From positions 329,195-393,194 of the forward strand of contig NZ_NQOU01000003.1 in assembly GCF_003576595.1 (NCBI RefSeq): DNA of 64,000 nt, written 5' to 3'. The notes beneath the pieces are model-generated. The model had not been told where the DNA came from. It did no database searches and worked only from the letters and a program-made list of their open reading frames with translations. The position numbers and the translations under genes are program-made. Origin of the DNA: Neopusillimonas maritima. Its GTDB lineage: Bacteria > Pseudomonadota > Gammaproteobacteria > Burkholderiales > Burkholderiaceae_B. Below, piece after piece: positions 18,864 through 28,410 of the stretch. Position 1 is the stretch's first letter; every line of letters starts with the position of its first letter.

Positions 18864-19259
18864 ATGCGAATACTGCACACCATGTTGCGCGTTGGCAACC
18901 TTGACCGTTCCCTGGCCTTTTACACGGAAGTTTTAGGGATGCGTCTGCTGCGTAAACAAGATTACCCAGGTGGAAAATTCACCCTCGCTTTTGTCGGCTA
19001 TCAAGACGAAGCGGACGGCGCTGTTATCGAACTGACATACAACTGGGATACCGACCAATACGACCTTGGAAACGGTTACGGCCATATCGCCCTGGAAGTA
19101 GAAGATGCTTACGCGGCCTGTGAGACCATTCGCAATAAGGGTGGTAATGTCGTGCGGGATGCGGGCCCCATGAAGCACAGCACCACGGTTATTGCGTTCG
19201 TCGAAGACCCAGACGGCTACAAAATCGAGCTGATTCAGCGTAAAGGCCGCGCCGACTAA
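18864..19259 (+). CDS. gloA: Lactoylglutathione lyase (glyoxalase I)
   Basis: Converts the methylglyoxal-glutathione hemithioacetal to S-lactoylglutathione. The 131 residues form two glyoxalase half-folds. All four metal ligands known from E. coli GloA are at the same positions: H5, E56, H74 and E122. That, with the short length, points to the Ni/Co-dependent bacterial type rather than the Zn type. The ATG follows GGAGACTTCTGA, so the ribosome site lies within the end of the upstream gene. Confidence 0.96.
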   Translation: MRILHTMLRVGNLDRSLAFYTEVLGMRLLRKQDYPGGKFTLAFVGYQDEADGAVIELTYNWDTDQYDLGNGYGHIALEVEDAYAACETIRNKGGNVVRDAGPMKHSTTVIAFVEDPDGYKIELIQRKGRAD

Positions 19260-19283
19260 AGCAGCACAACCGCTTACCCAACG

Positions 19284-20513
19284 ATGCTGAACGCTCTTTG
19301 GCTAGCCTTCTTTCTGATTGCGGCTTGTGCGGGCCTCTATCAATGGTTAGTGCTTTCCGATCCCGACGTATTCGGTCGTATTGTGCAAAGCCTGTTCCAA
19401 ATGGCCGAATTGTCGGTCAGCATCATGATTTTGCTGTTCGGCACCCTAACATTATGGCTTGGGTTTTTACGCATCGCCGAATCCGCAGGGCTTATCAACA
19501 CGCTCTCAAGATGGCTAAGTCCGCTTTTTCAAAGACTCATGCCGGAGGTGCCCCGAAATCATCCCGCTTTGGGTTTAATTACACTCAACTTCGCAGCAAA
19601 TGGGCTGGGGCTAGACAATGCCGCCACCCCAATCGGCTTGCGCGCCATGCGCGAATTGCAAAGTCTTAACCCCACACCGAATACCGCCAGCAACGCACAA
19701 ATTTTGTTTTTGGTCCTGAATACCTCGTCACTGACACTGCTACCGGTCACGATATTCATGTACCGTGCTCAACAGGGTGCCCCCGACCCCACGCTGGTAT
19801 TTCTACCCATTCTACTGGCAACAACGGCCTCATCGCTGGCAGGTTTGTTGGCTGTAGCGCTGGTGCAGCGCATTAAACTCACCGACCCGGTTGTGATGCT
19901 GTGGTTAGGCGCAGCCGCCGTACTCCTGGGCAGTTTCATGGCACTGTTGGCGGGCTTATCGGCCACGGCACTGAGTGCGCTTTCCTCCTTGCTCGGAAAC
20001 CTGATTCTTTTCGGCCTGATCATCCTTTTTCTGATCGTTGGCTTCATACGCAAGGTTCCTGTCTACGAGCACTTTGTTGAAGGTGCCAAAGAAGGGTTTG
20101 AAATCGCAAAGAGTCTGCTGCCTTATTTGGTTGCCATGCTGTGCGCAATTGGTGCATTGCGTGCGTCCGGTGCGCTTGACGCGCTGCTTGAGCTATTACG
20201 ATGGATTGTTGCCGGTTTTGGTATGGATACGCGCTTTATAGACGCCCTGCCAACAGCGCTGACCAAACCGTTCTCGGGAAGCGCCGCACGGGCCATGATG
20301 CTGGAAACAATGCAGCATCATGGCGTAGATAGTTTTGCAGGCCTGTTGGCAGCCACCGTTCAAGGCAGCACCGAAACAACCTTTTATGTACTTGCTGTTT
20401 ATTTTGGCGCTGTGGGAGTCCAGCGAGCACGCCACGCCGTGCCATGCGCACTTATTGCCGATTTCGCCGGCATCACTGCTGCCATCGCCGTTTGCTATTG
20501 GTTCTTCACCTGA
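19284..20513 (+). CDS. SpmA/SpmB-type membrane protein (nucleoside recognition/Gate domain), single-chain
   Basis: Polytopic membrane protein of 409 residues, with about nine or ten hydrophobic segments. The N-terminal half has the SpmA pattern ([22 protein letters not shown], about 106-127) and the C-terminal half the SpmB pattern ([18 protein letters not shown], about 363-380, and [21 protein letters not shown]), so it looks like SpmA and SpmB joined. In Bacillus these act in spore maturation; this organism is not expected to sporulate and the role here is unknown, with transport of a small solute an inference from the Gate domain. The 3' end overlaps convergent rsmA by 19 nt. Confidence 0.85.
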   Translation: MLNALWLAFFLIAACAGLYQWLVLSDPDVFGRIVQSLFQMAELSVSIMILLFGTLTLWLGFLRIAESAGLINTLSRWLSPLFQRLMPEVPRNHPALGLITLNFAANGLGLDNAATPIGLRAMRELQSLNPTPNTASNAQILFLVLNTSSLTLLPVTIFMYRAQQGAPDPTLVFLPILLATTASSLAGLLAVALVQRIKLTDPVVMLWLGAAAVLLGSFMALLAGLSATALSALSSLLGNLILFGLIILFLIVGFIRKVPVYEHFVEGAKEGFEIAKSLLPYLVAMLCAIGALRASGALDALLELLRWIVAGFGMDTRFIDALPTALTKPFSGSAARAMMLETMQHHGVDSFAGLLAATVQGSTETTFYVLAVYFGAVGVQRARHAVPCALIADFAGITAAIAVCYWFFT

Positions 20514-21280
20514 GGCAATAGGTAATCGGCCAAAGCAATAAACTGCGCAACCGACAATGCTTCCGGCCGCGCTGTTTCAGCGATACCCACAAAACCCCAG
20601 TCAACCAGCGGTGCCCAGTCACCCAAACTGCGCCGCAGCATTTTTCTGCGCTGACCAAAAGCCCGTGCAACCAATGCCGAAAACATGCCTTCGTCTTGAG
20701 GGCGCAAACGATCGTGCGGCAGCGGCACCATTCTTACAATTGCTGAAACCACCTTCGGCGGCGGCTCGAACGCAGTGGGCGGAACATCAAACAAACGCGT
20801 CATAGCGTAGCGCGCCTGAAGCATCACCGACAAACGACTGTAGTGAGGGTCTCCCGGCACTGCAACCATACGATCGACAACCTCTTTTTGCAGCATAAAA
20901 TGCTGATCTTTAATTTGATCGGCATAATCGATCAGCTTGAAAAGCAAAGGGCTCGAAATATTATAGGGAAGGTTACCGACCACCCTTAAAGAAGACCCTA
21001 GCGGCGAAAAATCGACATTTAAGACATCGGCCTCAAGAACCGTTAACTGAGTGTCCGGAAACCGGTTTCTGAGCCGCTGGGCCAGATCGCGATCGATCTC
21101 GATAACGGTCAAGTGGTTCAAACGCGCTAACAGCGGGGCCGTTAATGCCGCCTGCCCAGGCCCGATTTCCAACACCCTGTCAAGGGCATTGGGATCAATG
21201 ACACGAACAATTTGATCGATTACCGAAAGGTCAACCAGAAAATTCTGGCCGAATCGCTTGCGAGCCTGGTGTATACCCAT
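20495..21280 (-). CDS. rsmA: 16S rRNA (adenine1518/1519-N6)-dimethyltransferase
   Basis: Also called KsgA; dimethylates two adjacent adenines in the 3' terminal hairpin of 16S rRNA, a late 30S assembly check. The 261 residues show [11 protein letters not shown] at the start, the SAM motif [12 protein letters not shown], the acidic [10 protein letters not shown], and the catalytic [14 protein letters not shown]. The ATG directly abuts the surA stop (TAAATG). Gene order lptD-surA-rsmA on one strand resembles E. coli lptD-surA-pdxA-rsmA without pdxA. Confidence 0.96.
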   Translation of the reverse strand: MGIHQARKRFGQNFLVDLSVIDQIVRVIDPNALDRVLEIGPGQAALTAPLLARLNHLTVIEIDRDLAQRLRNRFPDTQLTVLEADVLNVDFSPLGSSLRVVGNLPYNISSPLLFKLIDYADQIKDQHFMLQKEVVDRMVAVPGDPHYSRLSVMLQARYAMTRLFDVPPTAFEPPPKVVSAIVRMVPLPHDRLRPQDEGMFSALVARAFGQRRKMLRRSLGDWAPLVDWGFVGIAETARPEALSVAQFIALADYLLPQVKNQ

Positions 21281-22807
21281 TTAATTCCGATTTAGCTGGT
21301 TCCCACGTGGATCAAGGCGATTATCGATATACGCCTGTGCACGAACCCGCCCGAGCCAATCATCAAAAGCAGGACCCACCTGACGCTCAAACAACACCTC
21401 GCGCGCGCGCATCCGCTTGAACTCTTCTTTCATATCCTCAGTTCGACGCTCCTGGACCGTAATCAGATGCCAGCCAAAAGGCGTTCTTACAGGCTCACTG
21501 ATTTCACCAGGCTGTAAGTTATCCATTGCCTGCTCAAATGGCGGCACAGTTTCACCCGGCGAGAGCCAACCCAGATCACCACCCAGTGGGGCCGACGCAT
21601 CTTCTGAATAACGACGCGCCAGATCACCGAAATCCTCGCCTGCCAAAACCCGTTGCCGAATATCCTCAAGACGGGTGCGGGCACGCTCATCGGAGGTTGC
21701 CTGATCGGTTTTTATCAGAATATGGCGTGCACGCGTTTGCGTCACCATCATCGGGCCTTCTGATTGAAATACAGCGGCCATTTCATTTGCGCGCGAATCA
21801 ACTTCGGGCGGTGGCGGTACTTGTTGCTGAGCCGATTGCTGAGGCCCTGGACCCCGGGTTGTTACTTTCAGAATATGAAATCCGTTACCACTGCGAATAA
21901 TGTCACTAACCTCATTCGTAGATAAACCCTGAACCGCCTGCAAAAACAAGTCGGGCCAGCCCTGCGCGGGCCGAACCCCCATATCGCCGCCTTCCAGCGC
22001 GTCCGGGCCGTCAGACACTGCGGCGGCAACGGCGGCAAAATCCGCACCGGCTTGAATCCGAGCCAACGCATCTTGAGCTTCGCGCCGATACTCTTCAACT
22101 TGTGAAGGCGACGCCGACTCGGGAACCTGAATAAGAATCTGCGCCAGGCCCAAAGGTTGCATGGGCGAAGCTTGAGCCGGCGCTTGACCCGCCGGTGCAC
22201 CAGCGGTTGGCTGCCCGCCCCCCACAAATCCACCCGTCACACTTTGACTGCGCAAAAACGCATCCACTTCGCCGTCGGAAATCATAATTCGGCTATCAAC
22301 TTCACGTTGACGCACCAAATCGGTAAGAATTTCCTGACGCAACGACTGGCGGTAGTATTCCCAGGTAACACCCGATTTTTCGATCTCCGCCCGCAATTGT
22401 GCCTCGGACATATTGTTGCGCTGAGCGATGTTGGCAACTGCCTGATCAAGCTGGGCATCATTCACGCCAACATTCAAACGCCTGGCCTCTTGCCGAATTA
22501 ACTCTTCGGTAATCATGCGCTGCAAAACCTGGCGCCGAAGCGTATCGTCATCGGGTGCCTGGATGTTTTGCATGGCAAGTTGTGCTTTAGCCGCCTTCAG
22601 CTCCTGCTCAAGTTGGTACAAAGTAATGACTTGTTTATTGACAACAGCAGCAATCCCGTCGACAAAACGCGTGGGCGATTGCGCCGCTTGTCCGGCTGCC
22701 GACGCGGAGCCATTTGGCTGTGCATGAACAACACCCATTACAGCCAGCAGACCCAGAACTGGCATTGCAAATACCGCAAGCCGGCGTTTTACGGACAAAA
22801 CAAACAT
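21281..22807 (-). CDS. surA: Periplasmic chaperone / peptidyl-prolyl isomerase SurA
   Basis: Escorts unfolded outer-membrane proteins, including LptD, through the periplasm. The 508 residues begin with a signal peptide (positively charged start, hydrophobic core about 11-26, cleavage near VHA). The N-terminal chaperone region has TRFVDGIAAVVNKQVIT. Two parvulin domains follow, at about 223-318 and 358-455; the second has the fuller consensus (ARHILIK, SEDASAPLGGDLGWL). A Pro/Ala/Gln-rich insert near 195-220 and another near 320-340 make it longer than E. coli SurA (428). Its ATG overlaps the lptD stop (TAATG). Confidence 0.95.
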   Translation of the reverse strand: MFVLSVKRRLAVFAMPVLGLLAVMGVVHAQPNGSASAAGQAAQSPTRFVDGIAAVVNKQVITLYQLEQELKAAKAQLAMQNIQAPDDDTLRRQVLQRMITEELIRQEARRLNVGVNDAQLDQAVANIAQRNNMSEAQLRAEIEKSGVTWEYYRQSLRQEILTDLVRQREVDSRIMISDGEVDAFLRSQSVTGGFVGGGQPTAGAPAGQAPAQASPMQPLGLAQILIQVPESASPSQVEEYRREAQDALARIQAGADFAAVAAAVSDGPDALEGGDMGVRPAQGWPDLFLQAVQGLSTNEVSDIIRSGNGFHILKVTTRGPGPQQSAQQQVPPPPEVDSRANEMAAVFQSEGPMMVTQTRARHILIKTDQATSDERARTRLEDIRQRVLAGEDFGDLARRYSEDASAPLGGDLGWLSPGETVPPFEQAMDNLQPGEISEPVRTPFGWHLITVQERRTEDMKEEFKRMRAREVLFERQVGPAFDDWLGRVRAQAYIDNRLDPRGNQLNRN

Positions 22808-25215
22808 TATTCATACCTCTCGAAAGTGGTTGTGTCGGGGATGGGCGGCGTAGCCGACTGATACCCACGTATATTACGCCCCAGGAACCCAAGTGGATCG
22901 GTACCCAGCGAACCAAGACCATTCAACTCCAACTGCAGGAACAAAGCCGTATTCTTGTCTCCGAGCGATACGGCATAACGCTGGAATACAACGCGAGCTG
23001 CCCAGCAACAGTCACCCTGATACTCCAGCCCCATAATGGATTGGGTGGTGCGCTTTTCATCAATAGCGTAATCGATTCGGCCCATGAGTGAAATTTTAGA
23101 GGTGAGCGGCCACTGGCCCGAGACACTAACTTGCTCTTTGGTTAAATTAGGGTCGTTGGGACCATAAACATAATCTGGGTTGGATACCTGTCTTGGATCA
23201 CGCTCGTATCGATAGGAGGCGGACAACGTGGCCAACCGTTTGGGATTCCAGCGCAAACCCGCCGTCATTCTATTGCGGTCGTTCGATTCGGGGTTGAATT
23301 GCGCATCAAAACGCACATTGAGCTTATCAGTGAGGGCCGCATTCACTCCCACCAGGTAATCCGATTTTTTATCCGTACGGGGAGCACCGCCAGGTAACGT
23401 AACACGCCGGTCATCGAAGTAGATTCTCTGGGCGGCCGATAACGACAGCCTTTCGAAACCCGTATCGGCATCCAGCCACCGCGTGGTAAGACCCACGGTT
23501 AACTGGTTGGCGTCGGCAATTCTGTCCCAGCCGCCGCTGAAATAGTTTTCATCGAAGGCTTGGGCAAAATTGAACGTTGCAATACCCGTATCATAAACAG
23601 GCAGATTGTCTTGGTCGCGATAGGGGACTCTTAAATAATAGAGGCGCGGCTCTAATGTTTGAACAGAAGGGTTACCAAAGAAATGGGTGTCTCGTTCGAA
23701 CATGAGGCCCGAATCAATCGAAAACAAAGGCACCACGCGCGACTCCGACCCCGGCCGGCCCGAAAACTGCGGGAATTGACCAGGATACCAGTTGGTGTTG
23801 TACTGGCTCATGTGGAGCGCGGCTTTAGGTGTAACGTACCAACCCGGCTTGACGACGGGAAAGGAAATGGCGTTGTACGACGTCATGCGCGTACCGTCGG
23901 GCCTTAAACGTTGGCCATCCACCAAGCCCGGATAACCCCCACCTTTATACCGGGGCATCACAAACTTGGTTGCATAGTTCAACGACACCAGATCAAAACC
24001 ATTCCAATCGTAACGGGCGCCGCGAACAAAGAGCTCCGGCTCTTTGTTGAATTGCGGATAACGATACGACGCGCCGGCTGTCGTATCCTGAATTGTTTGA
24101 TAAGTGTAATGTTGGACTGAGGCCTGCCAATAAGGGCTCCCGGCCCAGCCCACTGTTAAAACGCGCGGCAGATAGTCGATGGAAGCCTGGTTTACGCCAA
24201 TGGTTGAAAAATCACGAAAATAATTGTCATCAGACACCGCGTTAATGTCGGCCGAAGCATAAAACCCATGCCCGAAACGATGCTCATGACGCCAGGTATA
24301 CATCCAACGCTTTTCTTGCGTTTGCTTGTCGTTGGGAAGATAAGTGCCTGCCAGCATACCGCTGTAGGACCGCCCTAAATAGCGGTACTCAGCCCCAAGT
24401 TGCAAACCCCTTTTGGACATGTAGCGCGGTGTTAACGTTAAATCGTAATTGGGCGCCAAATTAAAATAATACGGTAAGGCGAACTCGTAGCCTGAATTAC
24501 TTGACCCTCCATAACTGGGGATCAGGAAACCAGATTTGCGCTCTTTGCGGATAGGAAACGACAAATAAGGTGATGCCAGAATCGGCACGCCTTTGAAAAA
24601 CAGCACCCCGTTACGAGCCACGCCTTCGTTCTCGTCGAAGTCAAAATCAACGCGGGGAGCCGATATATACCAAGCCGGATCGGGGCATGGGCATGCGGCG
24701 TATTCCATATCGGTCATGCGCATTTGCGACCGACTAAAAACCTGCGTTAAGGCCGACGTCCCCGAACCACCGCCGGCACCCAACCAGAAATCAGCATTTG
24801 TGATTTCCCCTGTTTCACTATCGAGGTTGTAGTGAATTTCCGGGCCTTTTACAACGTTACCGTCGCGCATCAGGTAACCATCACCCCAAACGTCAACCTG
24901 CCCGGTTCCACGTTGGTAATCGATACGTTGACCTTTGACCACCGCGTCGTTGCGCCGAACCTCGGCATTGCCGGTAAGAATAATTTTATCGTCGGTATCG
25001 TTCTCTAATTTGTCAGAAATCGTAAACGCCGATAGCTCGCTTTCCGGTACTCCGCCATGAACATTCAACCGGCTGGACTCGCGCAACCCCTGATCGGCTG
25101 CCGGTATTTCCGAGATGCGCATCGACGGGACCGGTTCGGCAAACTGCTGCCCACTGGCCTTTGCCGCAGACAAAACACTTACCGCCAGAAACACCGACCA
25201 ACAGACAAAACGCAC
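22807..25215 (-). CDS. lptD: LPS-assembly outer-membrane protein LptD
   Basis: Outer-membrane translocon that, plugged by LptE, inserts lipopolysaccharide into the outer leaflet. The 802 residues have a signal peptide (about 1-20), an N-terminal OstA-like beta-jellyroll (about 75-150; TGNAEVRRND and WGDGYLMRDG) and a large barrel rich in alternating aromatic strands. Cysteines in the mature chain that could form disulfides are C175 and C177 (CPC) and the pair C736-C737; I see no cysteine near the mature N-terminus where E. coli has C31. It heads an operon with surA and rsmA. A hairpin of two 10-bp arms lies inside it at 24025-24048. Confidence 0.95.
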   Translation of the reverse strand: MRFVCWSVFLAVSVLSAAKASGQQFAEPVPSMRISEIPAADQGLRESSRLNVHGGVPESELSAFTISDKLENDTDDKIILTGNAEVRRNDAVVKGQRIDYQRGTGQVDVWGDGYLMRDGNVVKGPEIHYNLDSETGEITNADFWLGAGGGSGTSALTQVFSRSQMRMTDMEYAACPCPDPAWYISAPRVDFDFDENEGVARNGVLFFKGVPILASPYLSFPIRKERKSGFLIPSYGGSSNSGYEFALPYYFNLAPNYDLTLTPRYMSKRGLQLGAEYRYLGRSYSGMLAGTYLPNDKQTQEKRWMYTWRHEHRFGHGFYASADINAVSDDNYFRDFSTIGVNQASIDYLPRVLTVGWAGSPYWQASVQHYTYQTIQDTTAGASYRYPQFNKEPELFVRGARYDWNGFDLVSLNYATKFVMPRYKGGGYPGLVDGQRLRPDGTRMTSYNAISFPVVKPGWYVTPKAALHMSQYNTNWYPGQFPQFSGRPGSESRVVPLFSIDSGLMFERDTHFFGNPSVQTLEPRLYYLRVPYRDQDNLPVYDTGIATFNFAQAFDENYFSGGWDRIADANQLTVGLTTRWLDADTGFERLSLSAAQRIYFDDRRVTLPGGAPRTDKKSDYLVGVNAALTDKLNVRFDAQFNPESNDRNRMTAGLRWNPKRLATLSASYRYERDPRQVSNPDYVYGPNDPNLTKEQVSVSGQWPLTSKISLMGRIDYAIDEKRTTQSIMGLEYQGDCCWAARVVFQRYAVSLGDKNTALFLQLELNGLGSLGTDPLGFLGRNIRGYQSATPPIPDTTTFERYE
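24025..24048. repeat. Intragenic perfect inverted repeat in lptD
   Basis: Two 10-bp arms (AACAAAGAGC and GCTCTTTGTT) around the 4-nt loop TCCG. No T tract follows on either strand, so it is not a canonical terminator. It may only reflect codon composition. Confidence 0.6.
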
Positions 25216-25285
25216 GAGAAATCAACCCCACGAAACAGTTATTATTTTGGCACTGTGGCCGCAACGAAAGAAACAGCAACCCGGT

Positions 25286-25291
25286 ATTATA
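25286..25291 (-). promoter_or_regulatory. Possible -10 element for lptD-surA-rsmA
   Basis: TATAAT on the minus strand, about 70 nt upstream of the lptD start. The hexamer 17 bp further up (CTGGAG) is a poor -35. I found no clear sigma-E type GGAACTT/TCTGA pair here, although sigma-E drives lptD in E. coli. Confidence 0.35.
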
Positions 25292-25358
25292 GGAGAACCT
25301 GACCAAACCTCCAGTTTGCCGTTACAAAAGAACTTTTGCTTATTTTTTCTTACCGAAC

Positions 25359-26414
25359 ATGACTCAACACAGCACGCAGCAACCTCCCGACCATCGCCTG
25401 ACTCAGTTAAAGGAATGGCTCCAACGCACAACGCCCTCAATGGGTATTGCACTTGAAACACTGGAACCCGCCTCCAGCGACGCCAGCTTTCGACGTTATT
25501 TCCGGGTAAAAGCGCATGATCGCACCCTAATTGTTATGGATGCGCCACCCACGCAGGAAAATTGCGAACCATTTTTACACGTAACGGCTTTGCTGCGCGA
25601 CGTCGGTTTGAATGTTCCCACCATTTTGGCCCAAAACCTTCAGCACGGCTTCCTGCTTTTATCCGACCTGGGGCCTCAAACTTATTTCCAGGCAATCCAA
25701 ACCGGTCTGCCCGACGCCGTCTTGCAGGCACGCTACAAAGAGGCGTTATCGGCGCTGGCTACCATGCAAACAGCGCAAACCTCCGGCCTACCCTTTTACG
25801 ACAAGCCTCGCATGCTCACGGAACTATCCCTATTCCCGGAGTGGTATGTAGAACGTCATTGCAACGCGACGCTTACCGGACAAGAAAAAGACGACCTTAA
25901 CAACCTTTTCCAAGCGCTCGTGAACGATAACGTTCGCGCTGAAAAAGTACTGGTTCATCGCGATTTTCACTCGCCTAACCTGATGCTCTGCACCGAACCC
26001 CGATTCGGAGCGAACCCAGGCATTATTGATTACCAGGATGCCTTGGCCGGCCCGATCACCTACGACATTGCCTCGCTTGTTATGGACGCAAGAACCAGTT
26101 GGGAAGAACCACAGCAGTTGGACTGGGCCATACGTTACTGGGAGGAAGCACTCAAACTTGGGTTGCCTGTCGACAAAGATTTCGCAGACTTCCATCGCGC
26201 TTATGAATGGATGAGCCTGCAACGTAACTTACGCATTCTCGGCGTATTCGCCCGACTTTCTTTACGCGACGGCAAACACCATTACCTCGACCACATCCCT
26301 CGGGTCATGACCTATGTGCGGCAGGTCGCCGACCGATACGGCGAATTCAAGGCACTTCTACGGCTTCTCGACCGCCTTGAAGGCAAAACCCGCGTGATGG
26401 GATTGTCGCTGTAA
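25359..26414 (+). CDS. amgK: N-acetylmuramate/N-acetylglucosamine anomeric kinase AmgK
   Basis: Aminoglycoside-phosphotransferase-fold kinase that phosphorylates MurNAc at C1 in the MurU peptidoglycan-recycling route known from Pseudomonas. The 351 residues show SSDASFRRYFRV near the start, the Brenner-type catalytic loop HRDFHSPNLML with D202, and the metal-binding IIDYQDALAGP. The specific call rests on the directly coupled murU downstream (TAATG overlap) and on the location next to lptD, the same neighbourhood as in Pseudomonas putida. By sequence alone it could be called only an APH-family phosphotransferase. Confidence 0.87.
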   Translation: MTQHSTQQPPDHRLTQLKEWLQRTTPSMGIALETLEPASSDASFRRYFRVKAHDRTLIVMDAPPTQENCEPFLHVTALLRDVGLNVPTILAQNLQHGFLLLSDLGPQTYFQAIQTGLPDAVLQARYKEALSALATMQTAQTSGLPFYDKPRMLTELSLFPEWYVERHCNATLTGQEKDDLNNLFQALVNDNVRAEKVLVHRDFHSPNLMLCTEPRFGANPGIIDYQDALAGPITYDIASLVMDARTSWEEPQQLDWAIRYWEEALKLGLPVDKDFADFHRAYEWMSLQRNLRILGVFARLSLRDGKHHYLDHIPRVMTYVRQVADRYGEFKALLRLLDRLEGKTRVMGLSL

Positions 26415-27109
26415 TGCGGGCAATGATTCTGGCAGCGGGGCGCGGTGAACGTATGCGACCTCTAACCGACCATACGCCCAAACCCCTGTTGCCCGTAGCA
26501 GGAAAGCCCCTGATTGTCTGGCATATTGAGCGGCTGGTAGAAGCGGGCATTACCGAAATTGTTGTTAACCATGCTTGGTTGGGTAAAAAGATTGAAGCCG
26601 CATTGGGCAACGGATCGGCATTCGGCGCAACACTGGAATACTCCCCCGAAGAACATGCCCTGGAAACGGCCGGCGGCATTGCCAAGGCCCTGCCACTGCT
26701 TGGAGAGCAGCCATTTTTAGTTATGAACGGTGACGTGTGGTGCGATTGGTTGCCGCGTCATGCCGCAAAACATGCCCACACGCTGCAAGAACAAGAAAAA
26801 AACGCGTGGCTGCTTTTGGTTGACAACCCCGACCACCATCCCAACGGCGATTTTTATCTTGATACAACTGATGAACTTCGTCACAGCAATGGGTGTCGTA
26901 CTGATCGTAAGCTTACATTTTCAGGAATTGGTGTATATCAACCCGCTATGTTTTCCAGTATCCCCAGCAATGAGCCCGCTCGTCTTGCGCCTGTTCTGTG
27001 TAAAGCCATGGACAAGCACGAGGTGATCGGAGCGCATTACAATGGTTACTGGATCGACGTCGGCACACCCGATCGTCTCCACGTACTGGAACGCAAACTC
27101 CAGTTTTAA
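26414..27109 (+). CDS. murU: N-acetylmuramate alpha-1-phosphate uridylyltransferase MurU
   Basis: Makes UDP-MurNAc from MurNAc-1-phosphate, returning recycled cell-wall sugar to synthesis while bypassing MurA and therefore fosfomycin. The 231-residue sugar nucleotidyltransferase starts MRAMILAAGRGERMRPLT and continues TPKPLLPVAGKPLI, the signature of the family, with VMNGDVWCDW carrying the metal-binding Asp. It lacks the C-terminal hexapeptide repeats of GlmU or long RmlA-like enzymes. Translationally coupled to amgK. Confidence 0.87.
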   Translation: MRAMILAAGRGERMRPLTDHTPKPLLPVAGKPLIVWHIERLVEAGITEIVVNHAWLGKKIEAALGNGSAFGATLEYSPEEHALETAGGIAKALPLLGEQPFLVMNGDVWCDWLPRHAAKHAHTLQEQEKNAWLLLVDNPDHHPNGDFYLDTTDELRHSNGCRTDRKLTFSGIGVYQPAMFSSIPSNEPARLAPVLCKAMDKHEVIGAHYNGYWIDVGTPDRLHVLERKLQF

Positions 27110-27168
27110 TCGCTTCCGGCGCACACTATTCTGATCTCACGACCTGCGCAACACTCAGGACTCAAGCA

Positions 27169-27876
27169 ATGGCATTATTTGGCTCATCAAATCGCAACAC
27201 CTTCAAACCCACCCCTTATGGCGCAACCCGCAAGAAACGGCGGATACCGCGCTGGTTAATCCTGATGCTGACCGGCATTGTTCTGGGTGCGGGCGGCGTA
27301 TTATTCGTGCAAACAAGTTACGGACCCACCCTGCTCACAGTCGAGCAAGCCGAACAACTGCGCCAAGACCTGAACAGCGCCAACCTTGACAAACAACGTC
27401 TGCAATCGCAACTGAACCGGACTACGCACGAACTAAAAGAAAGCCAGGCAGCGCTGGTTGAACAGACCGAGCGCGCCACAACGGCGCAAGAGGCGGCAGA
27501 GAGCCTCAAGGACGACGTTCTGCTGTTGGCGGGCGCGGTTGCACCCGACCCCCGAGGCACCTCTCCGGGAATTCGGGCGGCTGACTTCACCAATGCTCAG
27601 GGCCAATTAAATTACAAACTGCTCGTTATGCAAGACAACCCCGAGGCACCCACCTTTAACGGCGTCATGGATTTTGCGGTTGCAGGACGCTACCCGAATG
27701 GTCGAGCCACCACTTTGGATATCCCGGTTGGCGATGTCAATATCGGATACTACTCACAGCTGTCAGGCAATGTTGAACTGCCGGATGGATTCACAGCAAC
27801 ACAGGTGACGATTCGTATTCGTCCGGGAGCGGATGAATCGATTGCGGCCACCCGTACCATTCGTGTGCCTCGCTAA
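27169..27876 (+). CDS. Uncharacterised single-pass membrane protein with coiled coil
   Basis: I do not recognise a function. The 235 residues have a basic N-terminus (RKKRRIPRW), one transmembrane helix at about 29-48 with the remainder expected in the periplasm, a predicted coiled coil at about 57-115 (heptads rich in Gln, Leu and Glu), and a C-terminal beta-rich domain. It may match the DUF6776 family, but that needs a profile search. A short intergenic stretch separates it from murU on the same strand. It is followed by a 10-bp inverted repeat. Confidence 0.8.
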   Translation: MALFGSSNRNTFKPTPYGATRKKRRIPRWLILMLTGIVLGAGGVLFVQTSYGPTLLTVEQAEQLRQDLNSANLDKQRLQSQLNRTTHELKESQAALVEQTERATTAQEAAESLKDDVLLLAGAVAPDPRGTSPGIRAADFTNAQGQLNYKLLVMQDNPEAPTFNGVMDFAVAGRYPNGRATTLDIPVGDVNIGYYSQLSGNVELPDGFTATQVTIRIRPGADESIAATRTIRVPR

Positions 27877-27881
27877 CAGCG

Positions 27882-27915
27882 GGCCCGGGTCGGCGCTGAT
27901 TCAATGACCCGGGCC
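27882..27915. terminator. GC-rich inverted repeat between two convergent genes, possible terminator
   Basis: Perfect 10-bp arms GGCCCGGGTC / GACCCGGGCC (27882-27891, 27906-27915) with a 14-nt loop. The right arm is in the 3' end of the cupin gene. No strong T tract follows on either side, so intrinsic termination is uncertain. Confidence 0.45.
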
Positions 27916-28344
27916 ATTTAACGACTGGCCTTTCACCCCGGCATAAAAAACAATGAGCTCAACGGCTTGCGAACCACTTGTTCCGCGGTGAACTGTATCA
28001 ACGGTTTCAGGCAGAGTGTCACCCTCCGACAACAATAACTTTTGGCCCGATTGCGTCTCAACGGTTAAGCTGCCACGTACAACATAGGCGGCATTCGGCA
28101 TTGGATGCGTATGCCATGGCAAGGTTGTGTTTGGAGGAATGTCAATTTTAAGAATCGAAATCTCAGGGCGCCCGGTTGGATAAGGCCCATAATCAACGCC
28201 ATCCCACGATTGCGTTGTTTTCATCAGTGTTTCAACTTTTACGCTATTGCTCTCATTCTTGTTTTTTTGAAGAGCATCAGCAGCAAAGGCTGAACCGGCC
28301 CAGCATTGAAGTGCAAGCAAATAAAGACACAAACACCGCTTCAT
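27901..28344 (-). CDS. Secreted cupin-domain protein
   Basis: Small protein of 147 residues with a signal peptide (KRCLCLYLLALQCWAGSAFA, cleavage after AFA at about 22) and one cupin barrel. The metal-site motif is LPWHTHPMPNAAYVV (two histidines) and the second cupin motif has VDTVHRGTSG. It is probably periplasmic. The substrate is unknown; metal-dependent dioxygenase-like or sensor roles are both possible. It is convergent with the coiled-coil protein, and the tRNA-Lys terminator lies just upstream of its start. Confidence 0.82.
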   Translation of the reverse strand: MKRCLCLYLLALQCWAGSAFAADALQKNKNESNSVKVETLMKTTQSWDGVDYGPYPTGRPEISILKIDIPPNTTLPWHTHPMPNAAYVVRGSLTVETQSGQKLLLSEGDTLPETVDTVHRGTSGSQAVELIVFYAGVKGQSLNGPGH

Positions 28345-28410
28345 ATTTTGCCTCCTGGCAAAAACGGGAACCGGCTCATACTATCAGGTGACATAAGTTC
28401 GATAAAGCCC

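Noticed and set aside
25216..25358. Sigma-E promoter for lptD
   Set aside because: No GGAACTT/TCTGA pair at the proper spacing on the minus strand; only a TATAAT is visible.
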